64,000 bases of DNA from Acidobacteriota bacterium (GCA_012103255.1 WLXD01000005.1:1-64000), one strand, 5' to 3'. Shown: positions 8,867 to 17,093, counted from the first letter of the stretch. Numbers and translations: made by a program. Notes: generated from the letters alone by a model not told the origin.

Positions 8867-9925
8867 ATGGTGGAAGGCAAAGAACGAGAGAAGGCAGCGA
8901 GTCTGGCAATCAGCCAGATCGAACGGGCCCACGGGAAGGGCTCGATCATGCGGCTGGGAGACAATACGCACGTCGAGGTGCCAACGATCCCCACAGGATC
9001 GATCGCCCTCGATATCGCGGTCGGCGTCGGCGGGGTGCCGCGTGGACGGGTGATCGAGATCTACGGGCCGGAGTCGTCGGGTAAGACGACCCTTGCGACT
9101 CACATCGTGGCGCACGCGCAAGCGGCGGGTGGGCTCGCGGCATTCATCGATGCGGAGCACGCTATCGATCCCGAGTACGCCCAGGCGCTGGGCGTAAACA
9201 TCGACGATCTCCTCGTTTCGCAGCCAGACTCCGGTGAGCAGGCTCTTGAGATCTGCGAGACCCTCGTGCGCTCCGGCGCACTCGACGTGGTCGTGATCGA
9301 CTCCGTGGCCGCTCTCGTGCCTCGTGCGGAGATCGAGGGCGAAATGGGCGATCAGCAGCCCGGACTGCAGGCACGGCTCATGTCGAAGGCTCTGCGTAAG
9401 CTGACCTCGGTGGTCTCGAAGTCCAACACTACGTTGATCTTCATCAACCAGATCCGCGAGAAGATCGGCGTCATGTTTGGCAACCCCGAAACGACCACAG
9501 GTGGTCGCGCGCTGAAGTTCTATTCGTCGATTCGAATGGACATCCGCCGCATCGGATCGATCAAGGATGGCGACGTCATCGTGGGGAACCGCACCCGTGT
9601 GAAGGTCGTGAAGAACAAGGTGGCAGCTCCGTTCAAGAACGCCGAGTTCGACATCGTCTACGGACGTGGGATCTCGCGCGAGGGCGAATTGCTGGACCTG
9701 GGCGTGCTCAACAACATCGTGGACAAGGCGGGAGCCTGGTTCTCGTACGGCGACACGCGACTCGGTCAGGGACGGGAGAACTCCAAGAACTTCCTGATGG
9801 AGAACCCGGAGGCAGCCGCAGAGATCGAGCGCAAGCTACGCGAGATCTACGGCATTCTTCCCGCCGGCGAACGGGTCGAGGGCGAAGAAGTCCCCGACGA
9901 GGCCGTAGCTGAGGTCGCCAAGTAG
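8867..9925 (+). CDS. recA: RecA recombinase
   Basis: A 352-residue cytoplasmic recombinase that polymerises on single-stranded DNA, drives homologous pairing and triggers LexA/repressor autocleavage. Walker A (GPESSGKTT, about residue 66) is present, together with the [11 protein letters not shown] Walker B strand, the L1/L2 loops (IEGEMGDQ and the region before [19 protein letters not shown]) and the [10 protein letters not shown] motif. Length is typical and there is no intein. The ATG at 8867 has AAGGAG eight bases upstream, and the GTG nine bases earlier is less favoured. A strong hairpin terminator follows 25 nt after the stop. No recX or lexA neighbour is seen, and the gene appears monocistronic. 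Confidence 0.98.
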   Translation: MVEGKEREKAASLAISQIERAHGKGSIMRLGDNTHVEVPTIPTGSIALDIAVGVGGVPRGRVIEIYGPESSGKTTLATHIVAHAQAAGGLAAFIDAEHAIDPEYAQALGVNIDDLLVSQPDSGEQALEICETLVRSGALDVVVIDSVAALVPRAEIEGEMGDQQPGLQARLMSKALRKLTSVVSKSNTTLIFINQIREKIGVMFGNPETTTGGRALKFYSSIRMDIRRIGSIKDGDVIVGNRTRVKVVKNKVAAPFKNAEFDIVYGRGISREGELLDLGVLNNIVDKAGAWFSYGDTRLGQGRENSKNFLMENPEAAAEIERKLREIYGILPAGERVEGEEVPDEAVAEVAK

Positions 9926-9949
9926 AACGCGCCCCGCGCTGAAAAACGC

Positions 9950-9994
9950 AAAGAAAAAGGGCCGGTCGCGCCAAGGCGACCGGCCCTTTCTTTG
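9950..9994. terminator. Bidirectional intrinsic terminator after recA
   Basis: A perfect 11-bp stem (9959-9969 with 9976-9986) closes a 6-nt loop. It is preceded by an A-rich run and followed by TTTCTTT, so it can terminate recA on the plus strand. The A-run on the other side serves the minus-strand NSS transporter unit that ends at 10016. Confidence 0.93.
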
Positions 9995-10015
9995 TCTCGG
10001 TTGTCCGACCACCTG

Positions 10016-10135
10016 CTAGTCGTCGTAGTTCGTCGATCCCGTCGAGAAGATCTTCCGGAAGCACCACACCACGAGTCCGGTGATGATGCTCCAGGCCAGG
10101 ATCAGGAACGTCCAGCCCAGTGCGTTCAGGCCCAT
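10016..10135 (-). CDS. Small single-span membrane peptide, MetS-like partner of NSS transporter
   Basis: A 39-residue peptide (starts MGLNALGWTFLILAWSII, ends STNYDD) with one hydrophobic helix (residues about 6-26) and a basic RK pair after it. AGGAGG lies six bases before the ATG and overlaps the stop region of the upstream transporter, which ends 10 nt earlier, so the two are translationally linked. Small membrane subunits such as MetS of the methionine/alanine importer MetPS are known to follow NSS transporters. The position and shape fit that role, but the sequence assignment is by analogy. The frame is too short for usual gene-calling thresholds. Confidence 0.75.
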   Translation of the reverse strand: MGLNALGWTFLILAWSIITGLVVWCFRKIFSTGSTNYDD

Positions 10136-10145
10136 CGTCTTCCTC

Positions 10146-11744
10146 CTAGCTCGTTGCCTTGCGGCTCTTGAGCGCCCATGTGAGCGCGAGACATAACCCC
10201 ACGTACACGCCGATCATGCTGAGCCGAGCTGCGTTGATAAACGGAATGTTCTCGGGCGCTGGCCCGTTTGGATAGAGCGCGCTCGGCTCGTTGGCGAGCA
10301 CTGGCGGCAACGTGCCGAATAGCCACGTCCCCAGAATGATCAGCAACATTGCTGGCGTGACGTACTGAATGATGTAGCGGTATCCCCGCGGCACGCGCAT
10401 ATCTGCGCCATCCGTGAGCGCAGCCCACGCGTTGTCCATGCCGAACACCCACGCAAAGAGGATGATCTCGATCGTGGCGAACAGCACGAGGCCAAAGGTG
10501 CCTGCCCAGAAGTCGAACTCGCCCAAGAACCCCTGCTGGTTGAAGAGGATCACCGGCTGGCAGAGCAAGAAGATGATGCCGCCCAGTACGACGGCAGACC
10601 GCTTCCGACTCAGGCCGAACTCTTCTTGCAGGAAGGCCATGATCGGCTGCCCCATCGCCAACGACGAGGTAATCCCTGCGAAGAAGAGCAATGCGAACCA
10701 CAGGCTGCCGAACAGCTGGCCGCCGGGGATCTGCTGGAAGAGCGTGGGCATCACGGCGAAAGCCAGATCGAACCCACTCTGAGCCAGTTCTTGAGTGCGC
10801 TCGAGGCCGAAGTATGCAACCGCGGCCGGGATAGCGAGGGTGCCGCCGAGCACGACCTCGGCGAACTCGTTCGTGGCCGCAGTCGTGAGGCCGGTCAAGG
10901 CGACGTCGTCATTCTCACGCAGGTAGCTGGCGTAGCAGTGAATCGAACCCATGCCCAGACTGAGCGTGAAGAAGACCTGGCCTGCTGCGGCCAGCCAAAC
11001 ACTCGAACTCGACAACGCCTCTGGCACCGGGTTCCAAACGAAGCCCATACCGGCGCTGACGTTGTTGTCTGGGAAGGCCCCGTCCGGTGTCCCGAGCGTC
11101 AGGACACGAATGACGAGGATCACGGCGAAGATCAAGAGCGCGGGCATGGCGATCTTGGCGATCGCTTCGATACCGCCCGATACGCCCTTCGAAAGGATCC
11201 AGATGTTGACCAGCAGCGTGATCACGAAGAACGCGTAGGCCGGCGCCACAGAGGAGAAGTAGCTGATTCCTACATCGCCGACACCAGGTGCCGTGAGGTC
11301 GAGGCCCGTGTAGCCGTGATAGCTGCGCAGGAAGTTGACCATCGGCTCGAACTCTGGGGCGCCCCAATAGGAGCCGAACGCCGTGAAGAACGTATAGCCG
11401 AGCGACCAGGACTCGATGTACGTGTAATACGTCATCACGATCAGCGGCAGGAAGAGCCCGATCACGCCCACGTATTTTGCGGCGGGGTTGTCCCAGATGC
11501 GCTGCAGCATGCCTGGGGTAGAAGAGTGTCCGTAGCGGCCGCCGTGACGACCGATCGACCACTCCACCCACATCATCGGGATCCCGAGAAGCAGGAAGCA
11601 GATGAAGTAGGGAATCATGAAGGCGCCGCCGCCATTCTGAGCCGCCTGCACCGGGAAGCGCAGGAAGTTACCCAGACCGACCGCGTTGCCCGCCATCGCC
11701 AGGATCAACCCGACTCGGGTTCCCCAGCGTTCTCTCTCACCCAT
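10146..11744 (-). CDS. Sodium-dependent NSS-family amino-acid transporter
   Basis: A 532-residue LeuT-fold symporter that would import amino acids or related amines with sodium. The family signature in TM1 is clear: GLILAMAGNAVGLGNFLRFP, with the unwound GNAVGLGN sodium/substrate site. About 12 transmembrane helices can be traced, with no large soluble domain. The start at the ATG 11744 (MGERERWG) is preferred because GGAG lies six bases upstream and the family begins just before TM1; the 19 extra upstream residues are hydrophilic and unsupported. It is followed by a tiny membrane peptide gene. A -10-like element lies at 11846-11851, about 100 nt upstream. The substrate cannot be assigned from sequence alone. 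Confidence 0.93.
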   Translation of the reverse strand: MGERERWGTRVGLILAMAGNAVGLGNFLRFPVQAAQNGGGAFMIPYFICFLLLGIPMMWVEWSIGRHGGRYGHSSTPGMLQRIWDNPAAKYVGVIGLFLPLIVMTYYTYIESWSLGYTFFTAFGSYWGAPEFEPMVNFLRSYHGYTGLDLTAPGVGDVGISYFSSVAPAYAFFVITLLVNIWILSKGVSGGIEAIAKIAMPALLIFAVILVIRVLTLGTPDGAFPDNNVSAGMGFVWNPVPEALSSSSVWLAAAGQVFFTLSLGMGSIHCYASYLRENDDVALTGLTTAATNEFAEVVLGGTLAIPAAVAYFGLERTQELAQSGFDLAFAVMPTLFQQIPGGQLFGSLWFALLFFAGITSSLAMGQPIMAFLQEEFGLSRKRSAVVLGGIIFLLCQPVILFNQQGFLGEFDFWAGTFGLVLFATIEIILFAWVFGMDNAWAALTDGADMRVPRGYRYIIQYVTPAMLLIILGTWLFGTLPPVLANEPSALYPNGPAPENIPFINAARLSMIGVYVGLCLALTWALKSRKATS

Positions 11745-11842
11745 GAGCGACTCCGAACTGCCCCCGCACGGAGGGCGGCTTTCGACAGAAGGGGATTTCA
11801 AGTACGAGATGCGCGCTACGCGCGGAACCTCGCATCGGCGGC

Positions 11843-11852
11843 GCTACTATAG
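11843..11852 (-). promoter_or_regulatory. -10-like element CTATAGTAGC upstream of NSS transporter
   Basis: On the minus strand this reads CTATAGTAGC with a TATAGT -10-like core. The identical ten bases occur upstream of the neighbouring AGCS symporter (13696-13705). No convincing -35 box is seen at either place. Confidence 0.35.
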
Positions 11853-11920
11853 CAAAGCCAATCGCGCCGCGGTCGGATCGAGCCCGGTGGGCCCGTCCGA
11901 CACGCGGTTCGCGAAGTGGA

Positions 11921-13642
11921 TCAGTTGCCTGTGCGGCGCTTCTCGGCCTCGAGCCAAGGCTGCCGTTCGAAGTACGAATTGGTGAGTTCCTTGACCTTGG
12001 GCGTGAGCATGATCAGCGCCAGGAGGTTGGGGAGAATCACCATACCGAGCAGTACATCGCCCAACGCCCAGACCGAGGCGAGCGGCACCACGGCGCCGAC
12101 GAAGTGCATGAGCACGTACACCAGCTTGTACGGCATCAATGCGCCGGTGCCGAACAGGTAGTAGGCACAACGGTCGCCGTAGTACGACCACGAGATCGCC
12201 GTGGAGATGGCGAACAGCAGCACGCTCACCAGCACGATCATGTCGCCCCAGTTACCCGGGAGGCCCTGCCGGAAGCCCATCATCGTGAGTGGCGCGCCAC
12301 TCTCAACGGCCGCGCCCCAGAGTGACTCATAGGTTTCCCCGCTGCGCGCGGTGGCAACCCCGGCGCCAGGATCGATGGTCCCGGTGAACGGCTGACTCAT
12401 ACCCTCATCGATGAAGAGCTGTTCAACCGGCACCTCGTGCCAGGCAATCCGAGCCTCGCCGAGCGCGCCAGACGGGGACATGCCGTTCTCGTACGCGATC
12501 GTGGTCGATGGAATGTCCACCGGGCTCACGCCGTTGCGGTCGTTGTTCTCGACGTATGACAGGTCGCCGCCAGTGAGCAGGATCTCGGTGGTTACCCGGT
12601 CCTGCCAGACGCCGGTTGTGATGATGACCAGCGCGGTGAGCGTGCAGATCACGATGGTGTCGATGAACGGCTCGAGTAGCGCAACGACGCCTTCGGACAC
12701 CGGCTCGTCGGTCTTGGCCGCGGCATGCGCGATGGGCGCGGAACCCTGACCGGCCTCATTCGAGAACAGGCCGCGCCGCACACCCCACATCATCGTCACA
12801 AGGAATACGCCCATCCCGGTGCCGGCGATTCCGGCCGTCGGATTGAACGCTTCCCGGAAGATCAGGAGGAAGCTCGGGATGATCGCCTGCCAGTTGACCG
12901 CAAGGATCGCCAGCGCTGCCGCGACATAGATGCCCGCCATTGCCGGCGCGAGCACGCCGGTGACGGCGCCGATGCGGCCGATGCCACCTACGATGACCAT
13001 GAGAACGACCGCCGACGTCACCAGGCCCGTAACGTAGGGCGGCACACCGAACGTCGTGAACATCGAGTCGGCCACGGTGTTGGCCTGAATCGCGTTACCG
13101 GTCATGAACGCCGTCACGCCGAGCAGCACTGCGAAGATGATCGCGAGCGGCTTCCATTTATCACCCAGACCACGCTCGATGTAGTACATCGGCCCGCCGG
13201 CAACAGTGCCTTCCCACTTCTTGCCGTCGCTGTCGTGGCTCACGGTGCGGTAGTGCTGCGCCAGCGTGACCTCGGTGTACTTGGTGGCCATGCCGAGGAA
13301 GGCCGTTACCCACATCCAGAACAACGCACCGGGACCACCGAAGTGGATCGCGATCGCCACGCCGGCGATGTTCCCGATGCCGACCGTGGCCGACAGCGCC
13401 GTGGTGAGTGCCTGGAAGTGCGAAACGTCGCCCGGCTCATCCGGGTCGTCGTACTTGCCCGACGTGATCGCGATTCCGTGCCCGAGACGGCGCAGCTGCA
13501 CGAAGCCCAGATTGAAGGTCAGGTAGAGGCCCGTCCCGATGAGGGCGATGACGACAAACGGCAGCCGTTCCTCGCCAATCGTGAAACCGGATTCCCAAAC
13601 CCAGCCGTTGAGCCAGGAAACGAAGCTTTCGAATGTCTGCAA
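11921..13642 (-). CDS. Sodium:alanine (AGCS) symporter with extra-membrane insertion
   Basis: A 573-residue sodium/amino-acid symporter of the AGCS family (AgcS/DagA type), taking up alanine or glycine. Family motifs: HFQALTTALSATVGIGNIAGVA (TM2-3 region, residues about 95-116), GGPGALFWMWVTAFLGMATKY, GGPMYYIERGLG and FSNEAGQGSAPIAHAAAKT. Between the TM helices ending near residue 360 and restarting near 465 there is an insertion of roughly 100 hydrophilic residues (starting TEILLTGGDLSYVENND) that most AGCS proteins lack, probably an external loop. Start ATG 13642. It is encoded behind the NSS transporter unit on the same strand, so the locus is devoted to amino-acid import. A -10-like TATAGT element lies 57-62 nt upstream. 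Confidence 0.93.
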   Translation of the reverse strand: MQTFESFVSWLNGWVWESGFTIGEERLPFVVIALIGTGLYLTFNLGFVQLRRLGHGIAITSGKYDDPDEPGDVSHFQALTTALSATVGIGNIAGVAIAIHFGGPGALFWMWVTAFLGMATKYTEVTLAQHYRTVSHDSDGKKWEGTVAGGPMYYIERGLGDKWKPLAIIFAVLLGVTAFMTGNAIQANTVADSMFTTFGVPPYVTGLVTSAVVLMVIVGGIGRIGAVTGVLAPAMAGIYVAAALAILAVNWQAIIPSFLLIFREAFNPTAGIAGTGMGVFLVTMMWGVRRGLFSNEAGQGSAPIAHAAAKTDEPVSEGVVALLEPFIDTIVICTLTALVIITTGVWQDRVTTEILLTGGDLSYVENNDRNGVSPVDIPSTTIAYENGMSPSGALGEARIAWHEVPVEQLFIDEGMSQPFTGTIDPGAGVATARSGETYESLWGAAVESGAPLTMMGFRQGLPGNWGDMIVLVSVLLFAISTAISWSYYGDRCAYYLFGTGALMPYKLVYVLMHFVGAVVPLASVWALGDVLLGMVILPNLLALIMLTPKVKELTNSYFERQPWLEAEKRRTGN

Positions 13643-13695
13643 AACAGAGCCTCTGAAGTTGCCAACGAAGTGCTTTGCCGCGCTCGGCGGTGGCG

Positions 13696-13705
13696 GCTAC
13701 TATAG
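13696..13705 (-). promoter_or_regulatory. -10-like element CTATAGTAGC upstream of AGCS symporter
   Basis: Identical in all ten bases to the element at 11843-11852 and placed 54 nt before the AGCS start codon. The -35 region is not recognisable. Confidence 0.35.
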
Positions 13706-13718
13706 ACGAATCGGTCGT

Positions 13719-13747
13719 TTGACTGGGTATATCGCCCGGGCTATAAC
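13719..13747 (+). promoter_or_regulatory. Sigma-70-type promoter for tRNA-Phe
   Basis: TTGACT (13719-13724) and TATAAC (13742-13747) are separated by exactly 17 bases. The expected start of transcription is about 70 nt before the tRNA, which would need 5' processing. This is the best housekeeping promoter visible in the window. Confidence 0.7.
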
Positions 13748-13824
13748 GTCGATTCCGATGCACCGGATCGCGCCGACGGCGCGTACCGATATCCAATTCA
13801 CACGGTGCACATCGAGCTTCTGGT

Positions 13825-13900
13825 GGGCTCGTAGCTCAGTCGGTAGAGCGAGGGCCTGAAAAGCCCTGCGTCGGTGGTTCAATTCCGCCCGAGCCCACCA
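13825..13900 (+). tRNA. tRNA-Phe (anticodon GAA)
   Basis: A 76-nt cloverleaf: acceptor stem GGGCTCG/CGAGCCC, D arm GCTCAGTCGGTAGAGC, anticodon stem AGGGC/GCCCT with loop CTGAAAA (anticodon 13858-13860), T arm GGTGG-TTCAATT-CCGCC with one G-T pair, and genome-encoded ACCA. Its 3' end is duplicated imperfectly at 22252-22283, so this tRNA is the likely integration site of the following island. Confidence 0.97.
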
Positions 13901-13914
13901 TTAAATCCTTGCTC
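13883..13914 (+). repeat. Candidate attachment site at tRNA-Phe 3' end
   Basis: The last 18 bases of the tRNA plus the 14 bases after it match 22252-22283 at 27 of 32 positions, with 20 of 22 in the core GCCCACCAYTAAATCC. The intact tRNA lies here and the partial copy 8.4 kb away, the usual arrangement after site-specific integration into a tRNA gene. Confidence 0.65.
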
Positions 13915-13950
13915 TGAAAGGACTTCCGAGAGATCGCGAAGGCGCGTCGC

Positions 13951-14010
13951 GTCACTCATTGTCACTCAGGGTCACTATTTGTGGACCCCACGTGGACCCT
14001 ATGTGGACCC
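13951..14010 (+). repeat. Helically phased tandem repeats beside the tRNA
   Basis: Three GTCACT units at exact 10-nt spacing (13951, 13961, 13971) run into three GTGGACCC units at 10-11-nt spacing (13981, 13992, 14003). Spacing of one helical turn suggests sites for a DNA-binding protein, such as integrase arm sites or a repressor array. There is no coding evidence through this stretch; the open frame over 13874-14167 crosses the tRNA and is rejected. Confidence 0.75.
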
Positions 14011-14172
14011 CGACTTCGGTCCTGATCCGACGGGAAGTGTTCGACTCTTGACGGCAGGCGCGGTGAGGCGTTGCGGTGTTCCTCCGTACGTGGACAAGCC
14101 CGGGTCGCAAAAGGGGAGACCGCGCCGTTATGTAGGGTGGATGTTGACCCCTAGCTACCAGGAGTGATCCCT

Positions 14173-14715
14173 ATGCGACGCGCCGTATTCAAGTACTCCG
14201 TCTTCTGTTTGGCGTTCTCTTTCTCGACCGCCGCCTTTGCTCAGGAAGTGAACCACGTCGTTGTTCAGCCTGGTGCGCCGGTGAAGGTCATCGAGTTGGA
14301 GGCGGAGTTCAAAGGCGAGGGCAAGGACTTCCTCGGGAACTACTCACCTGACCGGATTGACATCGACATCAAGTTCGAAAATGTCGCTGAGGCGCGAGTG
14401 CACGCCGTCAGGTTCGGCGTTATCTCATACAACGTGTTCGACGAGTTCATGTCGAGACGAACAGCGACCAGCACAAAGAATCTCGACCCGGCGAAAGACC
14501 GTGAGCTACGCTGGCAGTCGTTCCCGCCGCGCACCGAAGCTTTCACTTTCCTGACTGGAATCGTTTACGTCGATACCGTGCGCTTTGCGAACGGTGAGAT
14601 TTGGCGCGTCGATCAGGCGACGCTCGCACAGCAGATTAGTGATTTGGGCATCATCGTCGACGAGGCGCACCTCACGTACGAAGAAGCACCGCAGCCATTC
14701 ACGGGCGAGCAGTAG
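14173..14715 (+). CDS. Secreted hypothetical protein (island)
   Basis: A 180-residue protein with a clear signal peptide (MRRAVFKYSVFCLAFSFSTA, cleavage after AFA-Q, about residue 23). The mature part is rich in beta strands, with a segment (KVIELEAEFKGEGKDF) and acidic turns. No motif or known family is recognised. The ATG at 14173 has AGGAG eight bases upstream, better than the GTG nine bases earlier. It is the first gene of the island after the tRNA-Phe and has its own upstream region containing the phased repeats. A hairpin (about 14774-14803) lies 60 nt after the stop. Confidence 0.75.
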   Translation: MRRAVFKYSVFCLAFSFSTAAFAQEVNHVVVQPGAPVKVIELEAEFKGEGKDFLGNYSPDRIDIDIKFENVAEARVHAVRFGVISYNVFDEFMSRRTATSTKNLDPAKDRELRWQSFPPRTEAFTFLTGIVYVDTVRFANGEIWRVDQATLAQQISDLGIIVDEAHLTYEEAPQPFTGEQ

Positions 14716-15306
14716 GCGAGCCCGGCGACGCTAGAGTGACACGCGGCGGAGTGGCTGCCACCGTGTGCTCAGGCGGCTCCTTTGACGATGGTTGTCAAGG
14801 AGTCGATTCTGTTTGAACTCTGGTGGGATGCGTTTTGACGCTAGTTGCGTCCTTTTGCCGCTGTTCGACGCCGGATTGTCACAGGATTTGTCGCCGACCC
14901 CGGCCAGCGACAACGCCTCGAAGACGAACTAGCCGTCGTAGTCGTTTATTGCCTCAACATGAGCGATACGGTCGGCTTCGACTTGGTCTCAATCAGCACT
15001 TCGAAGACACCATCGTCTCCGCTCCGACCCCAGGAAGCCGAGCCCGAAGAACACGTAGATCGCGACCAGACCCAGAACGAGGATTTCTGTTTCGCCTCAT
15101 CTGGTGAGAAGAGAATCCCCCCACCTGACGTGCTCACCATCTGCTGCGGCCAGAATGCGGAGGCTCTCGACACGCGGAGGCCCTGCCGTCAGCACGGGGA
15201 GTGCGTCACGACGGGGTGGAGTGGCGGAGGCAGGACCACGCCTCGTAAACTTGAGGACCAACCGGTTCTAATCGTGTAAGTCGGAGGGCACGTTCTCGTG
15301 GAGATC
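14716..15306. other. Gene-poor stretch with a hairpin and a membrane-peptide remnant
   Basis: No convincing gene. A stem-loop around 14774-14803 (CTCCTTTGAC pairing with GTCAAGGAG, one bulge) may terminate the preceding gene. On the minus strand near 14985-15090 a 34-codon open stretch without a start encodes a hydrophobic helix (containing VLGLVAIYVFFGLGFLG) followed by ERRR and a stop. It looks like the tail of a lost membrane or C-terminally sorted protein. Confidence 0.5.
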
Positions 15307-15522
15307 ATGGCTGAATCGCCGAAGAAACGACCGTGGCCCCGCCCGTCTCTCATAGCGATGGGGTCGCGGTACAGCGGTGGGCATACCGGGGGCACAGGTG
15401 GAACCGGTGAGGCACTCTGCGGTGGGGAAATGCTAAGCACCAAGATTCCAGATCCAGCCGAGACCACCGATCCGACGACCGCTTGTGTGAACTACTACGG
15501 TCCGGGGAACGGGGCATCCTGA
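15307..15522 (+). CDS. Small hypothetical protein (island)
   Basis: A 71-residue frame from ATG 15307 (MAESPKKRPWPRP...), Gly/Thr-rich in the middle (SGGHTGGTGGTGEALCGGE) and ending VNYYGPGNGAS. The last residues resemble the end of another small frame near 18660-18717 (YSVGPGNAAGPS), a weak hint that both derive from one family. No function is visible and coding is uncertain. Confidence 0.3.
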   Translation: MAESPKKRPWPRPSLIAMGSRYSGGHTGGTGGTGEALCGGEMLSTKIPDPAETTDPTTACVNYYGPGNGAS

Positions 15523-15646
15523 ACGCATCGGTTCCCATATCCGAGGGCTATCGCAAGCCGACCACTGTTGGTGGACAGATGTGCCGACCGGATCTCATCC
15601 TCGTGGCGAGCCGTCTCCACGCCTGGCGCGTCGCCCTAGAGTCCCG

Positions 15647-15976
15647 CTAGACCCAGAGCGAGACGACGACCTCCATAGAACGTGGTGGATTCGCGGCGTC
15701 TGCTGCCGTGATCTCGATGGCCACTCCTTCACCATGTTGCAGACGAAACGAGACCGCGCCGGTCCGGGCTGACATCGCATGCGCTGCGGGTGAAACAACG
15801 GTAGAGACCGTGGACGTTCCGGGAGCGTAGTTCCCGGCGTCTGCGACTACGCGCGGATTGCCATTCAAGTCCGGCGGGACCTCGACCGCCAAGTGAACGA
15901 GTTGGTCGCTGCCGGACAAGTTGGCGTGGATGAGCTGAAGGGAAGGGACAGATTCGCGATCCAGGAGGCGCGCCAT
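15647..15976 (-). CDS. Hypothetical protein (island)
   Basis: A 109-residue protein with no signal peptide and no recognised family. The composition is protein-like, with alternating hydrophobic residues (LVHLAVEVPPDLNG, AVSFRLQHGEGVAIEITAAD) that suggest a beta-sandwich. The ATG at 15976 has AGAGG about 11 bases upstream. Its antisense neighbours are island remnants, and its role is unknown. Confidence 0.45.
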   Translation of the reverse strand: MARLLDRESVPSLQLIHANLSGSDQLVHLAVEVPPDLNGNPRVVADAGNYAPGTSTVSTVVSPAAHAMSARTGAVSFRLQHGEGVAIEITAADAANPPRSMEVVVSLWV

Positions 15977-16031
15977 GGCCGTGTGCCTCTATGTAGGGGG
16001 AGGGGGCAATTGAGCGAGTATTCCCGAAGCT

Positions 16032-16316
16032 CTAGGAATCCGCCACCGAGCGCTTGTTGAGGTTCACGTTCTTCGCCGCCGTCGCTCGGCTCACCCCGAT
16101 CTCAGCCTCGATCTGCCGAAGCGAACGACTGCCCTTGTGCAGCCGCACGATCTCCCGCTGCTTTGAAGAGGGAATCGGCGGTCGCGAGATCCGCTTTCCC
16201 TGCGCTTTGGCCCCTTCCACCAGCAGGGTGATCGCCGGGCGTTCGATGCGACCACGGGCCGCTGGCCCTCGAACGTCATCCTCGACGAGGCGGCGGCTGA
16301 ACTCCTCGACGAACAA
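16032..16316 (-). pseudogene. C-terminal remnant of a serine recombinase (resolvase/invertase)
   Basis: The last 65 residues match the tail of Hin/Tn3-type serine recombinases: EGAKAQGKRISRPP corresponds to the basic linker before the DNA-binding domain, and RSLRQIEAEIGVSRATAAKN is the HTH. The catalytic domain, with its active-site serine in an N-terminal Y-x-R-V-S-type strand, is absent, and the first 30 residues of the frame look unrelated. The remnant abuts the broken methyltransferase on the opposite strand, so the two fragments mark a rearrangement junction inside the island. It is unlikely to be functional as a recombinase. Confidence 0.65.
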
Positions 16317-16396
16317 GCACCTCGAACCGGCCAGAGCGGAACCGTGACCGGAGACGAGCCGACAGGGCAGGCTTCACGGGCGACGTCTACGGAGAC

Positions 16397-16765
16397 ATGT
16401 CCGAGCGACCAGCATTCACCCCGCACGACGCCTTGGCCGGCGCGTCCCGATTCTTCTACACGGCGAAGGCATCCACGGCTGACCGAAATGCCGGTCTGCC
16501 GGCGACGATGGAGAACCGTCATCCTACGGTGAAGCCCCTCGACTTGATGCAGTACCTCTGCAAGCTGACCCGGACGCCGACCGCCGGCACGGTTCTCGAC
16601 CCGTTCATGGGCTCCGGGTCGACTGGCGTGGCAGCACTGCGCGAAGGGCGCGACTTCATCGGGATCGACAAAGAGGCTGAGCACGCTCAGGTGGCGCGCG
16701 AACGGATGGCCGGTAACGCCCCCATGTTCAACCGGGACATCTCAACACCCGAGGAGGCGGCGTGA
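16397..16765 (+). pseudogene. 5'-truncated site-specific DNA methyltransferase
   Basis: About 122 residues of the C-terminal half of an amino-DNA methyltransferase. The SAM-binding motif DPFMGSGSTG is intact and is preceded by RHPTVKPLDLMQYLC. In this class (beta type) the catalytic DPPY/SPPY motif lies upstream, and it is missing here. Family-like residues continue upstream of the ATG without a stop for about ten codons (GFTGDVYGD), so the gene was cut rather than simply short. Its stop codon overlaps the GTG of a small winged-helix gene (GTGA), implying an original operon. It is predicted to be inactive. Confidence 0.8.
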
Positions 16766-17038
16766 GGCAGGGGGACGTCACCAGGCGAAACTCGCGACGT
16801 CGTTTACGAGTTCGTGTGCGGCCGCTGTGCGCGACTCGACCCGCCGACGCTTCGGGAGGTGCGGGAGCACCTCGGGCATCGGTCCATCGAATCCGCCCGG
16901 CACCACCTCATGGTGCTAGCCAGGGAACGTCTGCTGATTCGGCGTCACGGCCGGGGGTACCGGTGGCCGAGCCCAGTGGTGCCGATCGGCGAGGTAAGGG
17001 AGCGCCTGCAGTCGGCGTGGGGAAAGAGTGCGGCGTAG
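16762..17038 (+). pseudogene. LexA-like winged-helix protein, frameshifted near its start
   Basis: The frame from 16766 to 17038 encodes a wHTH of LexA-N-terminal type: SPGETRDVVYEF, then PPTLREVREHLGHRSIESAR and HLMVLARERLLIRR. It lacks an in-frame start before the first helix. A GTG at 16762 overlaps the methyltransferase stop but is in the wrong frame. Removing one G from the run 16770-16774 restores a continuous protein beginning MRQGTSPGETRD. The gene is therefore either a pseudogene or carries a one-base sequencing error. It was probably a small regulator co-expressed with the methyltransferase. A shorter product from a GTG at 16814 would lack helix 1. Confidence 0.65.
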
Positions 17039-17093
17039 CCGGGGCGCGCGCGCCCGTGCAATCAGGCCGCTGCGCCCCGGGAATATCCTGCGC

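Noticed and set aside
10626-11852. A 408-codon plus-strand frame
   Set aside because: It is antisense to the NSS transporter and rich in Arg/His/Glu, as expected from a shadow of a GC-rich gene.
12725-13705. A 326-codon plus-strand frame
   Set aside because: Shadow of the AGCS symporter gene; no domain or start support.
13874-14167. A 97-codon frame after and across tRNA-Phe
   Set aside because: It overlaps the tRNA and the phased repeats and has no ribosome site; treated as non-coding.
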